Source: RGIG4576 sp045656705
GTDB lineage: Bacteria; Bacteroidota; Bacteroidia; Bacteroidales; Muribaculaceae
Assembly: GCA_045656705.1 (NCBI GenBank)
Contig: JAZORR010000041.1
Location: 1 to 64,000, forward strand
Direction: 5' to 3'
Length of the DNA stretch: 64,000 nt
Made by a program: the position numbers and the translations under genes. Within the stretch, counting starts at the first letter, position 1. Each line of letters starts with the position of its first letter. Below are positions 8,093-17,440 of this stretch, piece after piece. The notes under the pieces were generated by a model. The model was not told where the DNA came from, searched no databases, and saw nothing but the letters and a program-made list of their open reading frames with translations.

Positions 8093-9439
8093 TTACTTCA
8101 TTGAGAAAGTGTAATTGAAGCCAAAGCTCAACACTTCATTAAATTGCCAATATTTCCAAGCATTGTGTTTTGCCACAGAATTATCGTAACGCAAATGAGC
8201 ATAAATCTTTGAAGACAAATACTTATTGATACTGAAGTTCAAAGAATTTTCCCAATCGCCTTGAATGTTCTCATAATTTGAGAAGACAAAGATGCGACTT
8301 GTCCAAGTGATTTCGCGACTAATATTCCAAGTCATTTTCGCCTCGACATTCGAACCGAACTTAGCCTTTAAATGCTTACCTTCATCAATACCAAAAGATG
8401 TAGGATCTAATTTCTTGATATCACGACACATCTTCATATCCATAGACAAAGGAGATAGCGACAAATCAAATTTCAAATTCTTATTCTTTGAAGTAGTGTT
8501 GTAGGTCATACCGACACCAATATTCAATTCTGCTGGACTTAACACCGAAGTAGTAAGATTATTGGTATTGGCAGTGTAATTGTTGAACAATTGAGTTTTA
8601 AAACGCAATGTTGTTGAATAATACCATTTCTTTATAGCCTTATAACCAAACTTTGTATTCACTTGGAAGAGGTCTTGGCTTATGCTATAGCCACGAATTG
8701 TATCTTGTGAAGCAGAGTTTATACTTGCTTTATATTGCACTGTATTCTCAAAAAGAATGTTTTTGTAGATATTATCATTCAATTTCACATTCCAAGTCAC
8801 ATTACCAATAGCATTCACATTGTTTTCACCACCTTGATACCAGTTTTCCGACAAATAAGCTTGCGATACTTGTAGCGAACCATTGAAAGTGTGCAGCCAA
8901 CGCTTAATCTTGATTTTCTCACCTTGAGCAGTAGGCATATTATCAAAAGTGCGTTCTTCAATGTTTACCGTACGCTTAGATGGATCGGTGGTTATCACAT
9001 AACTCTTAGGAGGTTCTGGCAAAGTATTTTCGTTATAAGCCACATCTTGAGGATTGTTTATCATCGCATCAAAACGATAGTCGTCGATAGCATTGCGATA
9101 AGCAATAGCACCTTCAAGCCAATTTTCATTTACATCAAAAGCATAATCATCAGTCTTATTTGGGGTTTCGGTTTTAGCACGATATGCCTTAAAAATAAGT
9201 GGCACATAAAAATAATCAGGCTTGTTATACACCTTACCCTCGCCCACTACATCCCATTCAAGTACAGGAGCAGGCACACTCATTTCCAACGAATCATATT
9301 CAATAGCCACAGGAGCCATCAAAGCACTATCGGCATTAATCAACATCAATGAGTCTGAACTCACTGCAATAGAATCGTTTGCCTTGGCTTGTGTAGCCAC
9401 TGCAAAAAGCATTAATAGTAGAGTATAAAATTTATTCAT
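8093..9439 (-). CDS. DUF3078-type outer-membrane beta-barrel protein
   Basis: The ATG at 9439 gives a good signal peptide (MNKFYTLLLMLFAVATQAKA). The upstream in-frame start would lie inside the promoter. After about 170 residues of periplasmic sequence comes a long run of alternating, aromatic beta strands that ends in FGFNYTFSMK, a typical barrel end with a penultimate aromatic strand. The NWYQGGENNVNAIGN segment (about residues 200-214) is characteristic of DUF3078 proteins of Bacteroidota. The function of that family is not established. It is the first gene of a three-gene operon. Confidence 0.8.
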   Translation of the reverse strand: MNKFYTLLLMLFAVATQAKANDSIAVSSDSLMLINADSALMAPVAIEYDSLEMSVPAPVLEWDVVGEGKVYNKPDYFYVPLIFKAYRAKTETPNKTDDYAFDVNENWLEGAIAYRNAIDDYRFDAMINNPQDVAYNENTLPEPPKSYVITTDPSKRTVNIEERTFDNMPTAQGEKIKIKRWLHTFNGSLQVSQAYLSENWYQGGENNVNAIGNVTWNVKLNDNIYKNILFENTVQYKASINSASQDTIRGYSISQDLFQVNTKFGYKAIKKWYYSTTLRFKTQLFNNYTANTNNLTTSVLSPAELNIGVGMTYNTTSKNKNLKFDLSLSPLSMDMKMCRDIKKLDPTSFGIDEGKHLKAKFGSNVEAKMTWNISREITWTSRIFVFSNYENIQGDWENSLNFSINKYLSSKIYAHLRYDNSVAKHNAWKYWQFNEVLSFGFNYTFSMK

Positions 9440-9462
9440 ATCAGCATTTCTTATTTCTTTTG

Positions 9463-9470
9463 CAAAGATA
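9463..9470 (-). promoter_or_regulatory. -7 box of the DUF3078 operon
   Basis: TATCTTTG is read on the minus strand. It lies 23 bases before the chosen ATG at 9439. No clear TTTG is seen at -33. Confidence 0.5.
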
Positions 9471-9500
9471 ATCTTAATCAATGGGAATAAAAAATAAATC

Positions 9501-9543
9501 TAAAAGAAAAGCGATTGAATGGCAATTCTGCCACCCAATCGCT
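9501..9543 (-). terminator. Terminator of the Bax-inhibitor-1 gene
   Basis: AGCGATTG at 9510-9517 pairs with CAATCGCT at 9536-9543, with an inner GGCA/TGCC stem. On the minus strand the stem runs into TTTTCTTTT. Confidence 0.7.
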
Positions 9544-9566
9544 ATATATTTTTAGCCACCTATAAT

Positions 9567-10265
9567 TTAGTCTCTGCTGCTACCAAAGAAGCGAAGCAAA
9601 TATAGGAATAGGTTGATAAAGTCGAGATACAATGACAATGCACCGATTGTAGCCAATTTACCAGCATTACTATAATCGCTCATTTCTGCCATACGCTTAA
9701 TCTTTTGTACATCCCAAGCAGTAAGACCAATGAAGATAACTACACCCACAAAGCTGATAATCCATTCCATTGTGCTACTTTGCATAAACAAGTTCACAAC
9801 AATGCAAATAATCAAACCAAATAGTGCCATAGTCATAAATGAGCCAAACTTCGACAAATCGCTCTTAGTCACATATCCATAAATAGCCATCACGCCAAAC
9901 ACTCCTGCAGTAATAGCAAATGTGAGACCTATCGAAGCCATTGTGTACATAAACACAATGCAACTCAAAGTCATACCATTAAGCACCGAATACAAATAAA
10001 ACAAAGCAGTGGCACCCGCATTGCTCAATTTATTGATAGATGCCGACAATGCAATTACCATCAAGATTTCACCAATAAGTAATCCCCAATATACCCAAGA
10101 ATTACTAAAAATAAATGTAGCCAAAGCTGGAACACTTAGTACCATATAAGCCGAAATAGTAGTAATCACCATTGCCAAGAACATTTTGGTGAAAACCTTA
10201 CGCATCACTCCCGATACATAAGCATCAAGCGACTGACCGCTTGCACTATAATTATACAAACTCAT
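9567..10265 (-). CDS. Bax inhibitor-1/YccA family membrane protein
   Basis: The protein has 232 aa with about seven closely packed transmembrane segments from residue 25 on. It carries the family's charged residues near the end: TAWDVQKIKRM (about 183-193) and LYLDFINLFLYLLRFFG (about 212-228). BI-1 proteins (TMBIM superfamily, bacterial YetJ and YccA) act as pH-dependent calcium leak channels or as modulators of FtsH proteolysis. Which applies here is not shown. The gene is single and has its own terminator. The family call is secure. Confidence 0.92.
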   Translation of the reverse strand: MSLYNYSASGQSLDAYVSGVMRKVFTKMFLAMVITTISAYMVLSVPALATFIFSNSWVYWGLLIGEILMVIALSASINKLSNAGATALFYLYSVLNGMTLSCIVFMYTMASIGLTFAITAGVFGVMAIYGYVTKSDLSKFGSFMTMALFGLIICIVVNLFMQSSTMEWIISFVGVVIFIGLTAWDVQKIKRMAEMSDYSNAGKLATIGALSLYLDFINLFLYLLRFFGSSRD

Positions 10266-10318
10266 AATTATTTGTTTTTAAGTTTAACAATAAATCCAAT
10301 CAAATAGTTTGCTTTTTC

Positions 10319-10363
10319 AAAAAGCGAGTGAGAACTTGAAAGTACTCTTCAAAACACTCACTC
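10319..10363 (-). terminator. Terminator of argS
   Basis: GAGTGAG at 10326-10332 pairs with CTCACTC at 10357-10363, with further inner pairing. On the minus strand the stem is followed by GCTTTTTG. Confidence 0.55.
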
Positions 10364-10384
10364 ATACTCATATTTTCTTATTTA

Positions 10385-12169
10385 TTACATTCTTTCAGGC
10401 ACTTCCATACCGAGCAAACCTGTGGCTCGAGCCACGATATTGCCCACAGTGCGCGACAATGCAATACGGAATGCACGCACATCTTCATCAGTTTCCTTCA
10501 TAATAGGACAATCGTGATAGAATTGGTTGTATTCCTTCACAAGTTCATACACATAGTTTGCAATCACAGCTGGACTATATTTCTTGCCAGCTTCAGCTAC
10601 TACACTTGGGAAATCAGCCAACTTTTGAATTAGAGCCACTTCCTTTTCTTGAGGCACTACAGCACCAAATGTTTCCTTCACTCCAGCTTCCTTCACCTTG
10701 CGAAGAAGAGATTGGATACGCGCATAAGTATATTGAAGGAATGGACCTGTGTTACCATTGAAGTCGATAGATTCCTTAGGATTGAAAGTCATATTCTTGC
10801 GAGGGTCTACCTTCAAAATGAAATACTTCAATGCACCAAGACCAATAATGCGAGAGATATTATCAGCTTCTTCGGCAGAAATACCATCAAGTTTACCAAG
10901 TTCAGCAGAAGTTTCCTTAGCAGTAGCAATCATTTCATCCATAAGGTCATCTGCATCCACCACAGTACCTTCACGCGACTTCATCTTACCTTCAGGCAAT
11001 TCCACCATACCATAAGAGAAGTGAACCAAATCCTTACCCCACTTGAATCCAAGTTTATCAAGAAGCAAAGAAAGCACTTGGAAGTGATAGTTTTGTTCAT
11101 TACCCACCACATAAATCATTTGGTCGATTGGATAATCTTGATAACGAAGTTTCGCTGTACCTATATCTTGAGTCATATAAACTGATGTGCCATCGCTACG
11201 AAGCAATAGTTTGTGATCAAGACCATCATTAGTAAGGTCGGCCCACACCGAGTTATCTTCTTTGCGATACATAATACCCCTTTCAAGACCTTCAAGCACC
11301 TTTTCCTTACCTTCGAGGTAAGTTTCGCTTTCGTAATAGATCTTATCAAAATCCACACCCAAACGCTTGTAGGTTTCGTCGAAACCGGCATATACCCATT
11401 CGTTCATCATACGCCATACACCACGCACTTCTTCGTCGCCCGCTTCCCACTTCTTTAGCATTTCGTGAGCTTCTTCCATAAGTGGAGATGCTTGCTTAGC
11501 CTCATCTTCACTCATTCCTTTTTCCATAAGAGCCTTCACTTCGGCCTTATATTGCTTATCGAAAATCACATAGAAATCACCAATCAAGTGGTCGCCCTTC
11601 TTGCCAGCCTTTTCAGGAGTGATACCATCGCCCCACTTTTGCCAAGCAAGCATCGACTTACAGATGTGAATACCACGGTCGTTCACAATATTAGTCTTCA
11701 CCACATTGTAACCATTTGCAGTCATAATGCGAGAAAGACTATAACCAAGAAGGTTGTTTCGTACATGACCAAGGTGAAGAGGCTTATTAGTGTTTGGCGA
11801 TGAATATTCAATCATCACTAATTCGCTATCTTCAGTCACTGGTTTGAAACCATATTCGGCATTTTCATTGATGTGATTAAGCACACCCACCCAAAAAGTA
11901 GGTTCGATCACGATGTTAAGGAAACCCTTAATCACATTGAACGACTTCACCGCTTCGCAATTAGCTTGCAAATAGTCGCCAATTTCTTGAGCAACGGCCT
12001 CAGGAGCCTTCTTTGCAGCCTTTACGAAAGGAAACACAACGATAGTAAGATTACCTTCAAACTCCTTCTTAGTAGTTTCTGGAACAATCTTTTCTGCAGG
12101 AAGCTCCAATCCATAAAGAGCCTTCACTGCATCGGCAGTAGCCTGTGATATAATATTATCTATTGACAT
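10385..12169 (-). CDS. argS: Arginine-tRNA ligase
   Basis: This class I synthetase charges tRNA-Arg in the cytosol. The 594 residues show the N-terminal additional domain (about 1-105), the HIGH-type motif HLGH at about 132-135 inside SSPNTNKPLHLGHVRNN, and a KMSK-equivalent EGKMKSREG near residue 395. The anticodon-binding DALR domain forms the C-terminus and ends in the conserved GLLGMEVPERM. A minus-strand -7 box (TAACTTTG, 12197-12204) sits 27 bases before the ATG. It is a single gene with its own terminator. Confidence 0.98.
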   Translation of the reverse strand: MSIDNIISQATADAVKALYGLELPAEKIVPETTKKEFEGNLTIVVFPFVKAAKKAPEAVAQEIGDYLQANCEAVKSFNVIKGFLNIVIEPTFWVGVLNHINENAEYGFKPVTEDSELVMIEYSSPNTNKPLHLGHVRNNLLGYSLSRIMTANGYNVVKTNIVNDRGIHICKSMLAWQKWGDGITPEKAGKKGDHLIGDFYVIFDKQYKAEVKALMEKGMSEDEAKQASPLMEEAHEMLKKWEAGDEEVRGVWRMMNEWVYAGFDETYKRLGVDFDKIYYESETYLEGKEKVLEGLERGIMYRKEDNSVWADLTNDGLDHKLLLRSDGTSVYMTQDIGTAKLRYQDYPIDQMIYVVGNEQNYHFQVLSLLLDKLGFKWGKDLVHFSYGMVELPEGKMKSREGTVVDADDLMDEMIATAKETSAELGKLDGISAEEADNISRIIGLGALKYFILKVDPRKNMTFNPKESIDFNGNTGPFLQYTYARIQSLLRKVKEAGVKETFGAVVPQEKEVALIQKLADFPSVVAEAGKKYSPAVIANYVYELVKEYNQFYHDCPIMKETDEDVRAFRIALSRTVGNIVARATGLLGMEVPERM

Positions 12170-12196
12170 AATCTCGTTAATTTATAATTTATCTTG

Positions 12197-12204
12197 CAAA
12201 GTTA
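12197..12204 (-). promoter_or_regulatory. -7 box of argS
   Basis: TAACTTTG is read on the minus strand 27 bases before the argS start. No correctly spaced TTTG is visible. Confidence 0.5.
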
Positions 12205-12238
12205 GTCATTTTTGCACAAAATCCCTAACTCTTAACAC

Positions 12239-13669
12239 CTAATTTCTAACTAAATACAACCCTGCAAATGTAATTGCACCGTTAAGCATTAGCAGTTCGT
12301 AACCAAATTCGTAACCAAAGGCATATTTACACCACACACTCACCATAGCACATAGCATTGGCGAAGCCACGGCAATATAAGGCACAAATCTATCTTTAGC
12401 CTTGCGATGAGTAAATAATCCAAAGGCAAATAACCCTAATAGTGGCCCATAGGTATATGACACCATCACATATATCAGGTCGATAAGCGAACGGCTATTC
12501 ATCTGCTCAATAAGAACTATCAACCCCACCAATAATACGCTGAATACCAAATGAACACGCTTGCGATAATGCACATCGTCATTCTTTTCGGCTATATCCA
12601 CACAATATGAGGTGGTGAGCGATGCAAGAGATGAATCGGCACTCGAGAAAGTGGCTGCCACCACTCCTACCACAAAACACACACATGTGATTACACCGAA
12701 ATAACCCTCACTCACAAAAAACGGCAAATATTCATCTGGATTATTAGGTAATACCACTCCATTTTCAGCAGAATATTGCAACATTAGCACCCCAAGTAGC
12801 AAAAACAAGAAATTCAAAGGCACAAAAGCAGTGCCATACCAATACATATTTCGCTGCGACTGCTCAAGGGTGCGAATAGCACGATTTTTCTGAATCATAT
12901 CTTGGTCGAGACCAGTCATCACAAGTGCAATAAATGCTCCCGAAAGAAACTGCTTTGCAAAATGCTGTGGACTGCTCCAATCTTCAACCTCAAGCCACTT
13001 TGTCAATTCGCTATCACGCAATAAAGTTACTATACCATCTACATCAAGATGCAATTCACTCATAAACCACGCTATTATCATCACCAAAGCAAGCACCATA
13101 AATATGGTTTGCAACATATCGGTCCACACTATGGTATTCAATCCCCCTTTTCGTGTATAGAGCCAAATCATAAGCACAATAATGGTGGCCGTGAGCATAA
13201 ATGGTAATCCTAAACCAGAAAAAGCCAATGAATGTAGCACCAAAGCTATCACATACACCTTGGCTGCTGTGCCACACAGTTTAGATACAAGAAAAAACCA
13301 AGCTCCTGTTTTATAGGCCTTTTCCCCAAATCTATTAAGCAAAAACTCATAAATACTTGGTGATTTCAAGCTATAATATACAGGAAGCAATACTTTGGCA
13401 ATAAGCACATACCCAAGCACAAATCCGAGCACAGTCTGCATATAACCGAAGCCCATATTCCCAACCATTCCTGGCACCGACAAGAAACTCACTCCACTCA
13501 CGCTCGCACCTATCATTCCTATCGATACCACCCACCACGAGGCATTTCCACCTGCGGTGAAGAATGCAACATTGCTATCACGACTTCCCTTTGTATGAAC
13601 TCGCGACACCAACATCAGCAGTGCAAAATACACCACCAACACAATTACAACTATTGCACTCGTACTCAT
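12239..13669 (-). CDS. Sodium:solute symporter (SSS family)
   Basis: This inner-membrane transporter has 476 residues and about 13 transmembrane segments, with the LeuT fold expected for the SSS family. Family features include the early GASVSGVSFLSVPGMVG stretch (about residues 55-70, near the sodium site), GLDQDMIQKN (about 250-259) and TFSSADSSLASLTTSYCVD (about 340-358). The ATG at 13669 (MSTSAIVVIVLVVYF) is chosen over the upstream start because it begins directly with the first membrane helix. The substrate cannot be deduced. The next gene upstream, rpmA, ends 117 bases away, so read-through from the ribosomal pair is possible. Confidence 0.9.
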   Translation of the reverse strand: MSTSAIVVIVLVVYFALLMLVSRVHTKGSRDSNVAFFTAGGNASWWVVSIGMIGASVSGVSFLSVPGMVGNMGFGYMQTVLGFVLGYVLIAKVLLPVYYSLKSPSIYEFLLNRFGEKAYKTGAWFFLVSKLCGTAAKVYVIALVLHSLAFSGLGLPFMLTATIIVLMIWLYTRKGGLNTIVWTDMLQTIFMVLALVMIIAWFMSELHLDVDGIVTLLRDSELTKWLEVEDWSSPQHFAKQFLSGAFIALVMTGLDQDMIQKNRAIRTLEQSQRNMYWYGTAFVPLNFLFLLLGVLMLQYSAENGVVLPNNPDEYLPFFVSEGYFGVITCVCFVVGVVAATFSSADSSLASLTTSYCVDIAEKNDDVHYRKRVHLVFSVLLVGLIVLIEQMNSRSLIDLIYVMVSYTYGPLLGLFAFGLFTHRKAKDRFVPYIAVASPMLCAMVSVWCKYAFGYEFGYELLMLNGAITFAGLYLVRN

Positions 13670-13786
13670 ATTTTTTACTATATGTATTGAAACAAAAAAC
13701 AAGCACAACGCACACAATAAATGTAAGCGCTATGCCTGTTTTATGATTTTTGTCGGTCCTCGCATTTCTGCAAGGTGGAGTAATGA

Positions 13787-14047
13787 TTATGCTTCAGCAG
13801 CAGGAACTACCTTGATATAGTCACGGTTGTTCTTTGTAACGAAAGTTACAGTACCATCAACCAATGCATACAAAGTGTGGTCCTTACCCATACCTACATT
13901 TTCACCAGCGTGGTGAACTGTACCGCGTTGACGCTTGATAATCATACCAGCCTTAGCGTATTGACCACCAAAAAGCTTAACTCCAAGTCGTTTGCTTTCC
14001 GATTCACGACCGTTCTTAGAACTACCTACACCTTTTTTATGTGCCAT
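13787..14047 (-). CDS. rpmA: 50S ribosomal protein L27
   Basis: The 86-residue protein has the conserved L27 N-terminus MAHKKGVGSSKNGRES and the RQRGTVHHAGENVGMGKDHT core. L27 lies at the peptidyl-transferase centre of the large subunit. The N-terminus starts directly with AHKKG, with no cleavable extension of the kind found in Firmicutes. It is 19 bases downstream of rplU, the usual pairing. Confidence 0.98.
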   Translation of the reverse strand: MAHKKGVGSSKNGRESESKRLGVKLFGGQYAKAGMIIKRQRGTVHHAGENVGMGKDHTLYALVDGTVTFVTKNNRDYIKVVPAAEA

Positions 14048-14066
14048 TTCTTTAAAATTTTAGAGG

Positions 14067-14387
14067 TTAAGCAACTACTTCTTTAATCACTACTTTAGAG
14101 AAATATTGACGGTGACCGTTCAAACGACGATAACCTTTTCTTCTCTTCTTCTTGAATACAAGTACCTTGTCACCCTTTACAAGAGATTCAGCTACTTCGC
14201 ATACAACTTTTGCACCTTCTACAAGTGGTGCACCAACTTTCACTTCACCTTCAGCGTCTACCAAAAGAACGTTAGCGAATTCTACTGAATCACCAGCCTT
14301 TACTTCGTCGCCAAGATAGTGGACATACAAGAACTTACCAGCTTCTGCCTTGAATTGTTGTCCCTTAATTTCTACGATTGCGTACAT
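14067..14387 (-). CDS. rplU: 50S ribosomal protein L21
   Basis: The 106-residue protein has the family N-terminus MYAIVEIKGQQFKAE and the KKKRRKGYRRLNGHRQ RNA-binding segment near residues 80-95. L21 binds 23S rRNA in the large subunit. It is the first gene of the rplU-rpmA pair and has a perfect promoter about 95 bases upstream. Confidence 0.98.
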   Translation of the reverse strand: MYAIVEIKGQQFKAEAGKFLYVHYLGDEVKAGDSVEFANVLLVDAEGEVKVGAPLVEGAKVVCEVAESLVKGDKVLVFKKKRRKGYRRLNGHRQYFSKVVIKEVVA

Positions 14388-14474
14388 TTAAATTAAAAAA
14401 CTTATAAAAGTTAACCCGTGAGGCGGTCCAAGTCAAAATGCTCGAACACTTAATTTTAAGCCTATTCGGAAATC
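14388..14474 (-). promoter_or_regulatory. 5' leader of rplU-rpmA
   Basis: About 87 bases of leader separate the inferred start site from the rplU ATG. Next to the gene, AACTT-TTAT-AAGTT is followed by T6, a small terminator-like hairpin. It could be an attenuator or simply a leader fold. The sequence alone does not decide this. Confidence 0.3.
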
Positions 14475-14480
14475 AGCGCA

Positions 14481-14511
14481 CAAAGTTACAACATTTTTCT
14501 TATTCCACAAA
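14481..14511 (-). promoter_or_regulatory. Promoter of rplU-rpmA
   Basis: On the minus strand TTTG (14508-14511), 19 bases and TAACTTTG (14481-14488) match the consensus exactly. Confidence 0.8.
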
Positions 14512-14588
14512 ACCTTCCACGAAAAATATTTCACTTTCTCTCAATTATTTATCAAGATTTATAGCAATCAATATTATACAATCGATTT

Positions 14589-15953
14589 CTACCTTCTCTT
14601 GCAAGTCGTGCATCTATAGTGATAGTGGTCGGTATATTCGCCACATATATAACATTGACTGCCTCCACTATTGTGATACGGAGCAAAAGATGAACTTGCC
14701 GCATATTTATAAGCCTGAGGTCGGTAACCCTTTCCATTACAGTCAGGACAAACGCCATTACTCGAAGATTTTCGACGAGAATTTGAGCCGTTATTACTAC
14801 CACCACCTGAGGTAATATTTCCACCAGGACCTGTGGTCACCACTCCTCCAGCACCCACTCCATAGCCAGAACCATCGGGATTGACATGTGTGGTCATAGT
14901 TTGAGTACCCGTGCCATTACAATACTTGCATCTTGTGGAACCAAAGCAAGAATTACAAGGATAATACAAATTGGTATATGAATTGTAGTTTCCACCTCTT
15001 CCGAAGCACACGCCACACACACCTGTACCTCCACATAGCACGCACTTCATAGTATGCACCGAAGAAAGTGAACCATCGGCATTTCTATGTGATGTCACAG
15101 TTCCAAGTCCATTGTTATAGGTCATAGTATTATTATTATGGTTATGATTATGAGCTGGTTCTTCATAATATCCTCCACCAATATGCGCTATATCCTGCTT
15201 TTCATCCCATCTTTTATTGATATAGTCAGTTATATCTGCGGGATTTACATTATAATTTTGTCCTCTGCCATTATTTTGTGAATATTTTCCATAAACCACA
15301 AAATATTCGCCATCGCCATACGCGATGCTATGTACATTATACGAACGGTCCCACACATCTTTCTTTATTTTCGACTTTAAATCGTCGTAACTACTTGCCC
15401 ATAGATATCCTTGCGATGAATAAGGAGAACCTTTACTTACCACTAAGGTCCAATAAGTTCCGTCGTAAGTCATACTTGTAATAAAATAACCCTCATCACG
15501 TTTTTCGTTGTACCATTTCTTCTGTTCACTCCAACTGTTACGACTCCAACTTTGATCGGTGTAGCCTATACCTTTAGACATCACCACCAACCATTTATTT
15601 GTACTTTTGGCAATAGACGTGATGTAATAATTTTCGTCCCATTTCTTTTTTATCCAATCTTTAGGCCAATCGGCAGAATAAGTATAAGTTTGCATACCTA
15701 TACCCGTGCTCTTAGCCATAGTCACAAACCACCCCTCCTTGGTGTGAGCCACAGAGGTAATTCTTCGTCCTTCATCCCAATGCTTCTTAATTTTATCCTC
15801 TTGAAGAGCATTTCCACTACCCGAATAGAACCAAGTTTGACTTGTATAAGGCAAATTGGATTCAGTGAGAAGGATAGTTTTATTTTGTGCTTTTGCACAA
15901 AATATCCCCATTAAAAGCACTAATAACAATCCTATTTTCTTCATATTATTCAT
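14589..15953 (-). CDS. Secreted protein with DUF7477-like repeats and DnaJ-type zinc-finger motifs
   Basis: A signal peptide (about residues 1-22, ending AKAQ) is followed by four to five tandem units of about 50 residues (about 25-265). Each has the pattern W-I-K-K-K-W-D-E-x-Y-x-I-T-S-I-A, then W-x-V-V-M-S-K-G. I recognise this from the DUF7477 family, which also forms the C-terminus of some plant casein-kinase-like proteins. Residues about 285-345 carry CxxCxGxGxCxxC-type motifs (CVLCGGTGVCGVCFGRGG, CKYCNGTG), as in DnaJ central zinc fingers, and CPDCNGKG follows. The end is a second Cys/His cluster (CYICGEYTDHYHYRC). A zinc-finger protein with a signal peptide is unusual, and the Cys pairs may instead be disulfides. 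The role is unknown. Confidence 0.8.
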   Translation of the reverse strand: MNNMKKIGLLLVLLMGIFCAKAQNKTILLTESNLPYTSQTWFYSGSGNALQEDKIKKHWDEGRRITSVAHTKEGWFVTMAKSTGIGMQTYTYSADWPKDWIKKKWDENYYITSIAKSTNKWLVVMSKGIGYTDQSWSRNSWSEQKKWYNEKRDEGYFITSMTYDGTYWTLVVSKGSPYSSQGYLWASSYDDLKSKIKKDVWDRSYNVHSIAYGDGEYFVVYGKYSQNNGRGQNYNVNPADITDYINKRWDEKQDIAHIGGGYYEEPAHNHNHNNNTMTYNNGLGTVTSHRNADGSLSSVHTMKCVLCGGTGVCGVCFGRGGNYNSYTNLYYPCNSCFGSTRCKYCNGTGTQTMTTHVNPDGSGYGVGAGGVVTTGPGGNITSGGGSNNGSNSRRKSSSNGVCPDCNGKGYRPQAYKYAASSSFAPYHNSGGSQCYICGEYTDHYHYRCTTCKRR

Positions 15954-15972
15954 AGTTTTAAGTTTTAATTTT

Positions 15973-15980
15973 CAAAGGTA
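15973..15980 (-). promoter_or_regulatory. -7 box of the DUF7477/zinc-finger gene
   Basis: TACCTTTG on the minus strand lies 19 bases before the ATG at 15953. A matching -33 TTTG is not seen. Confidence 0.45.
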
Positions 15981-16078
15981 AGCATTTTTATCTATTATAC
16001 CCCGTTTTTACCCAACTTTTTTAACCCTTCATACAAATATATAAGTAAACCTAAAAAATGTGTCTATCGACTGAAAAA

Positions 16079-16110
16079 TTTGGGAATAAGTAGATTAATT
16101 TGTATTTTTG
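16079..16110 (+). promoter_or_regulatory. Promoter of rex and the genes behind it
   Basis: TTTG at 16079-16082, 20 bases, then TATTTTTG at 16103-16110, a perfect match. The start codon is 26 bases further on. I see no Rex-type palindrome here, so autoregulation is not shown. Confidence 0.75.
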
Positions 16111-16136
16111 CACGAATATATACATTTTTGAATACA

Positions 16137-16808
16137 ATGTCGGAAGAACTACATAAAATACGAACATTACTCCCCGAGCCCACATTACGCCGCCTTCCGT
16201 GGTATCTTGCATATGTGAGTTTGCTTCATCGTCAAAAGGTGGAGTATGTGTCGTCTACTCAAATATCTAAAGAAATCAAGGTGGATGCGTCGCAAATTGC
16301 CAAAGACCTTTCATTCCTCAATATCAAGGGCAAAACTCGCATCGGTTACGAAGTAGAAACTCTCGTTCACGAGCTTGCCGACTTTCTTGGTTTCCGCGAA
16401 TGTCACAATGCCTTTATGGTGGGCGTAGGTAGCCTTGGCGGTGCTCTTATCCACGACTCTGGTTTGTCGCAATATGGGTTGAACATCATTGCAGGATTTG
16501 ACGTAAAGGAGGATATTGTAGGCTCCAATATTTGTGGTGTACCTATTCATAATATGAGCGAGATGTGTGAATTACAAAAGGCCACAAATACTGAAATTGG
16601 TATCCTTGCAGTGCCTGTGGAGCATGCACAAGAGGCAGCCGACACTATGATAGCATGCGGACTCAAAGCTATTTGGAATTTCACACCTTATCGCATCAAA
16701 GCTCCAGAAAACATTGTAATACAAAACACTTCTATCTATGCACATCTTGCACTCATCTACAACCGTATGCAAGAGGCATCACAAACCCCTAAAGATTCTA
16801 AAAAATGA
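16137..16808 (+). CDS. rex: Redox-sensing transcriptional repressor Rex
   Basis: Rex binds DNA when NADH is low and lets go when NADH binds, so it tunes fermentation and respiration genes to the redox state. The 223 residues show an N-terminal winged helix (about 10-75, YVSSTQISKEIKVDASQIAKDLSFL) and a Rossmann domain with the VGVGSLGGAL nucleotide loop (about 82-91). The C-terminal helix is the domain-swapping element. The ATG at 16137 is chosen over an upstream in-frame start, because that one would precede the promoter. The stop overlaps the next start (ATGA). Confidence 0.93.
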   Translation: MSEELHKIRTLLPEPTLRRLPWYLAYVSLLHRQKVEYVSSTQISKEIKVDASQIAKDLSFLNIKGKTRIGYEVETLVHELADFLGFRECHNAFMVGVGSLGGALIHDSGLSQYGLNIIAGFDVKEDIVGSNICGVPIHNMSEMCELQKATNTEIGILAVPVEHAQEAADTMIACGLKAIWNFTPYRIKAPENIVIQNTSIYAHLALIYNRMQEASQTPKDSKK

Positions 16809-17395
16809 AAGTAATAGGTATTAAAGGCAATTATAAAAGCGAAAATCAGACAGCGTCACAAGTGTACCTAATGGCAGATTCTTCGCTGCTAAAAGATGGC
16901 AAACCTCTTTTTCTACCCGATTTCGCCGAGGAGTTTGTGGCTCGCCCTGCCCTCGTGGTACGCATCAATCGTCTTGGCAAAAACATCGCCAAGCGTTTTG
17001 CTTCTCGCTACTACGATGCCGTGACTGTGGGACTTTGCATAGAAGCTCGAGGTTTCAAGCACGAGAATGGTATAGAAGGTATTGGTTCGGTAGTAAATGC
17101 ATTTGATAGCGCCGCTGTGCTTGGTGATTTCGTAGAGATAGAAAACATCACAGACATCAATAATATACCATTCAGTATCAATGTGAATGGCAACACCAAC
17201 ATCGAACTCAATTCGCAAGAACTTGATAAGAATATAGATGAACTTATTGAAGAATTAAGCAAATATTTTACTTTCAAAATTGGTGATATTCTTTATACTG
17301 GTTATCGCGACGACTTGAGTTTCAAACTCAACATCAACGATGTGATTAGTGGCCAACTTGGCGAATATACACCACTGCATTTTAAAGTAAAGTGA
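16805..17395 (+). CDS. Fumarylacetoacetate hydrolase-like family protein
   Basis: The 196-residue protein resembles small bacterial FAH-fold proteins. It has a DGKPLFLPDF segment (about 29-38) and the characteristic VVRINRLGKNIAKRFASRYY region (about 52-71) followed by VTVGLCIEARG. In active FAH enzymes a Glu/Asp triad binds a metal and hydrolyses or decarboxylates a beta-diketone acid. Here the segment usually reading D-F-T-A-R-D is C-I-E-A-R-G, so activity is uncertain. It overlaps rex by 4 bases, so translation is probably coupled. Possibly this is a divergent member with a changed substrate. Confidence 0.75.
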   Translation: MKVIGIKGNYKSENQTASQVYLMADSSLLKDGKPLFLPDFAEEFVARPALVVRINRLGKNIAKRFASRYYDAVTVGLCIEARGFKHENGIEGIGSVVNAFDSAAVLGDFVEIENITDINNIPFSINVNGNTNIELNSQELDKNIDELIEELSKYFTFKIGDILYTGYRDDLSFKLNINDVISGQLGEYTPLHFKVK

Positions 17396-17440
17396 TCTGA
17401 CTTATCCTTCTTTTTATCACCTTTAACCTTTACCAAGTTT

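Noticed and set aside
14438..14824. Short frames on both strands near the end of the zinc-finger protein
   Set aside because: They overlap the well-supported secreted protein at 14589-15953 and show no start signals.
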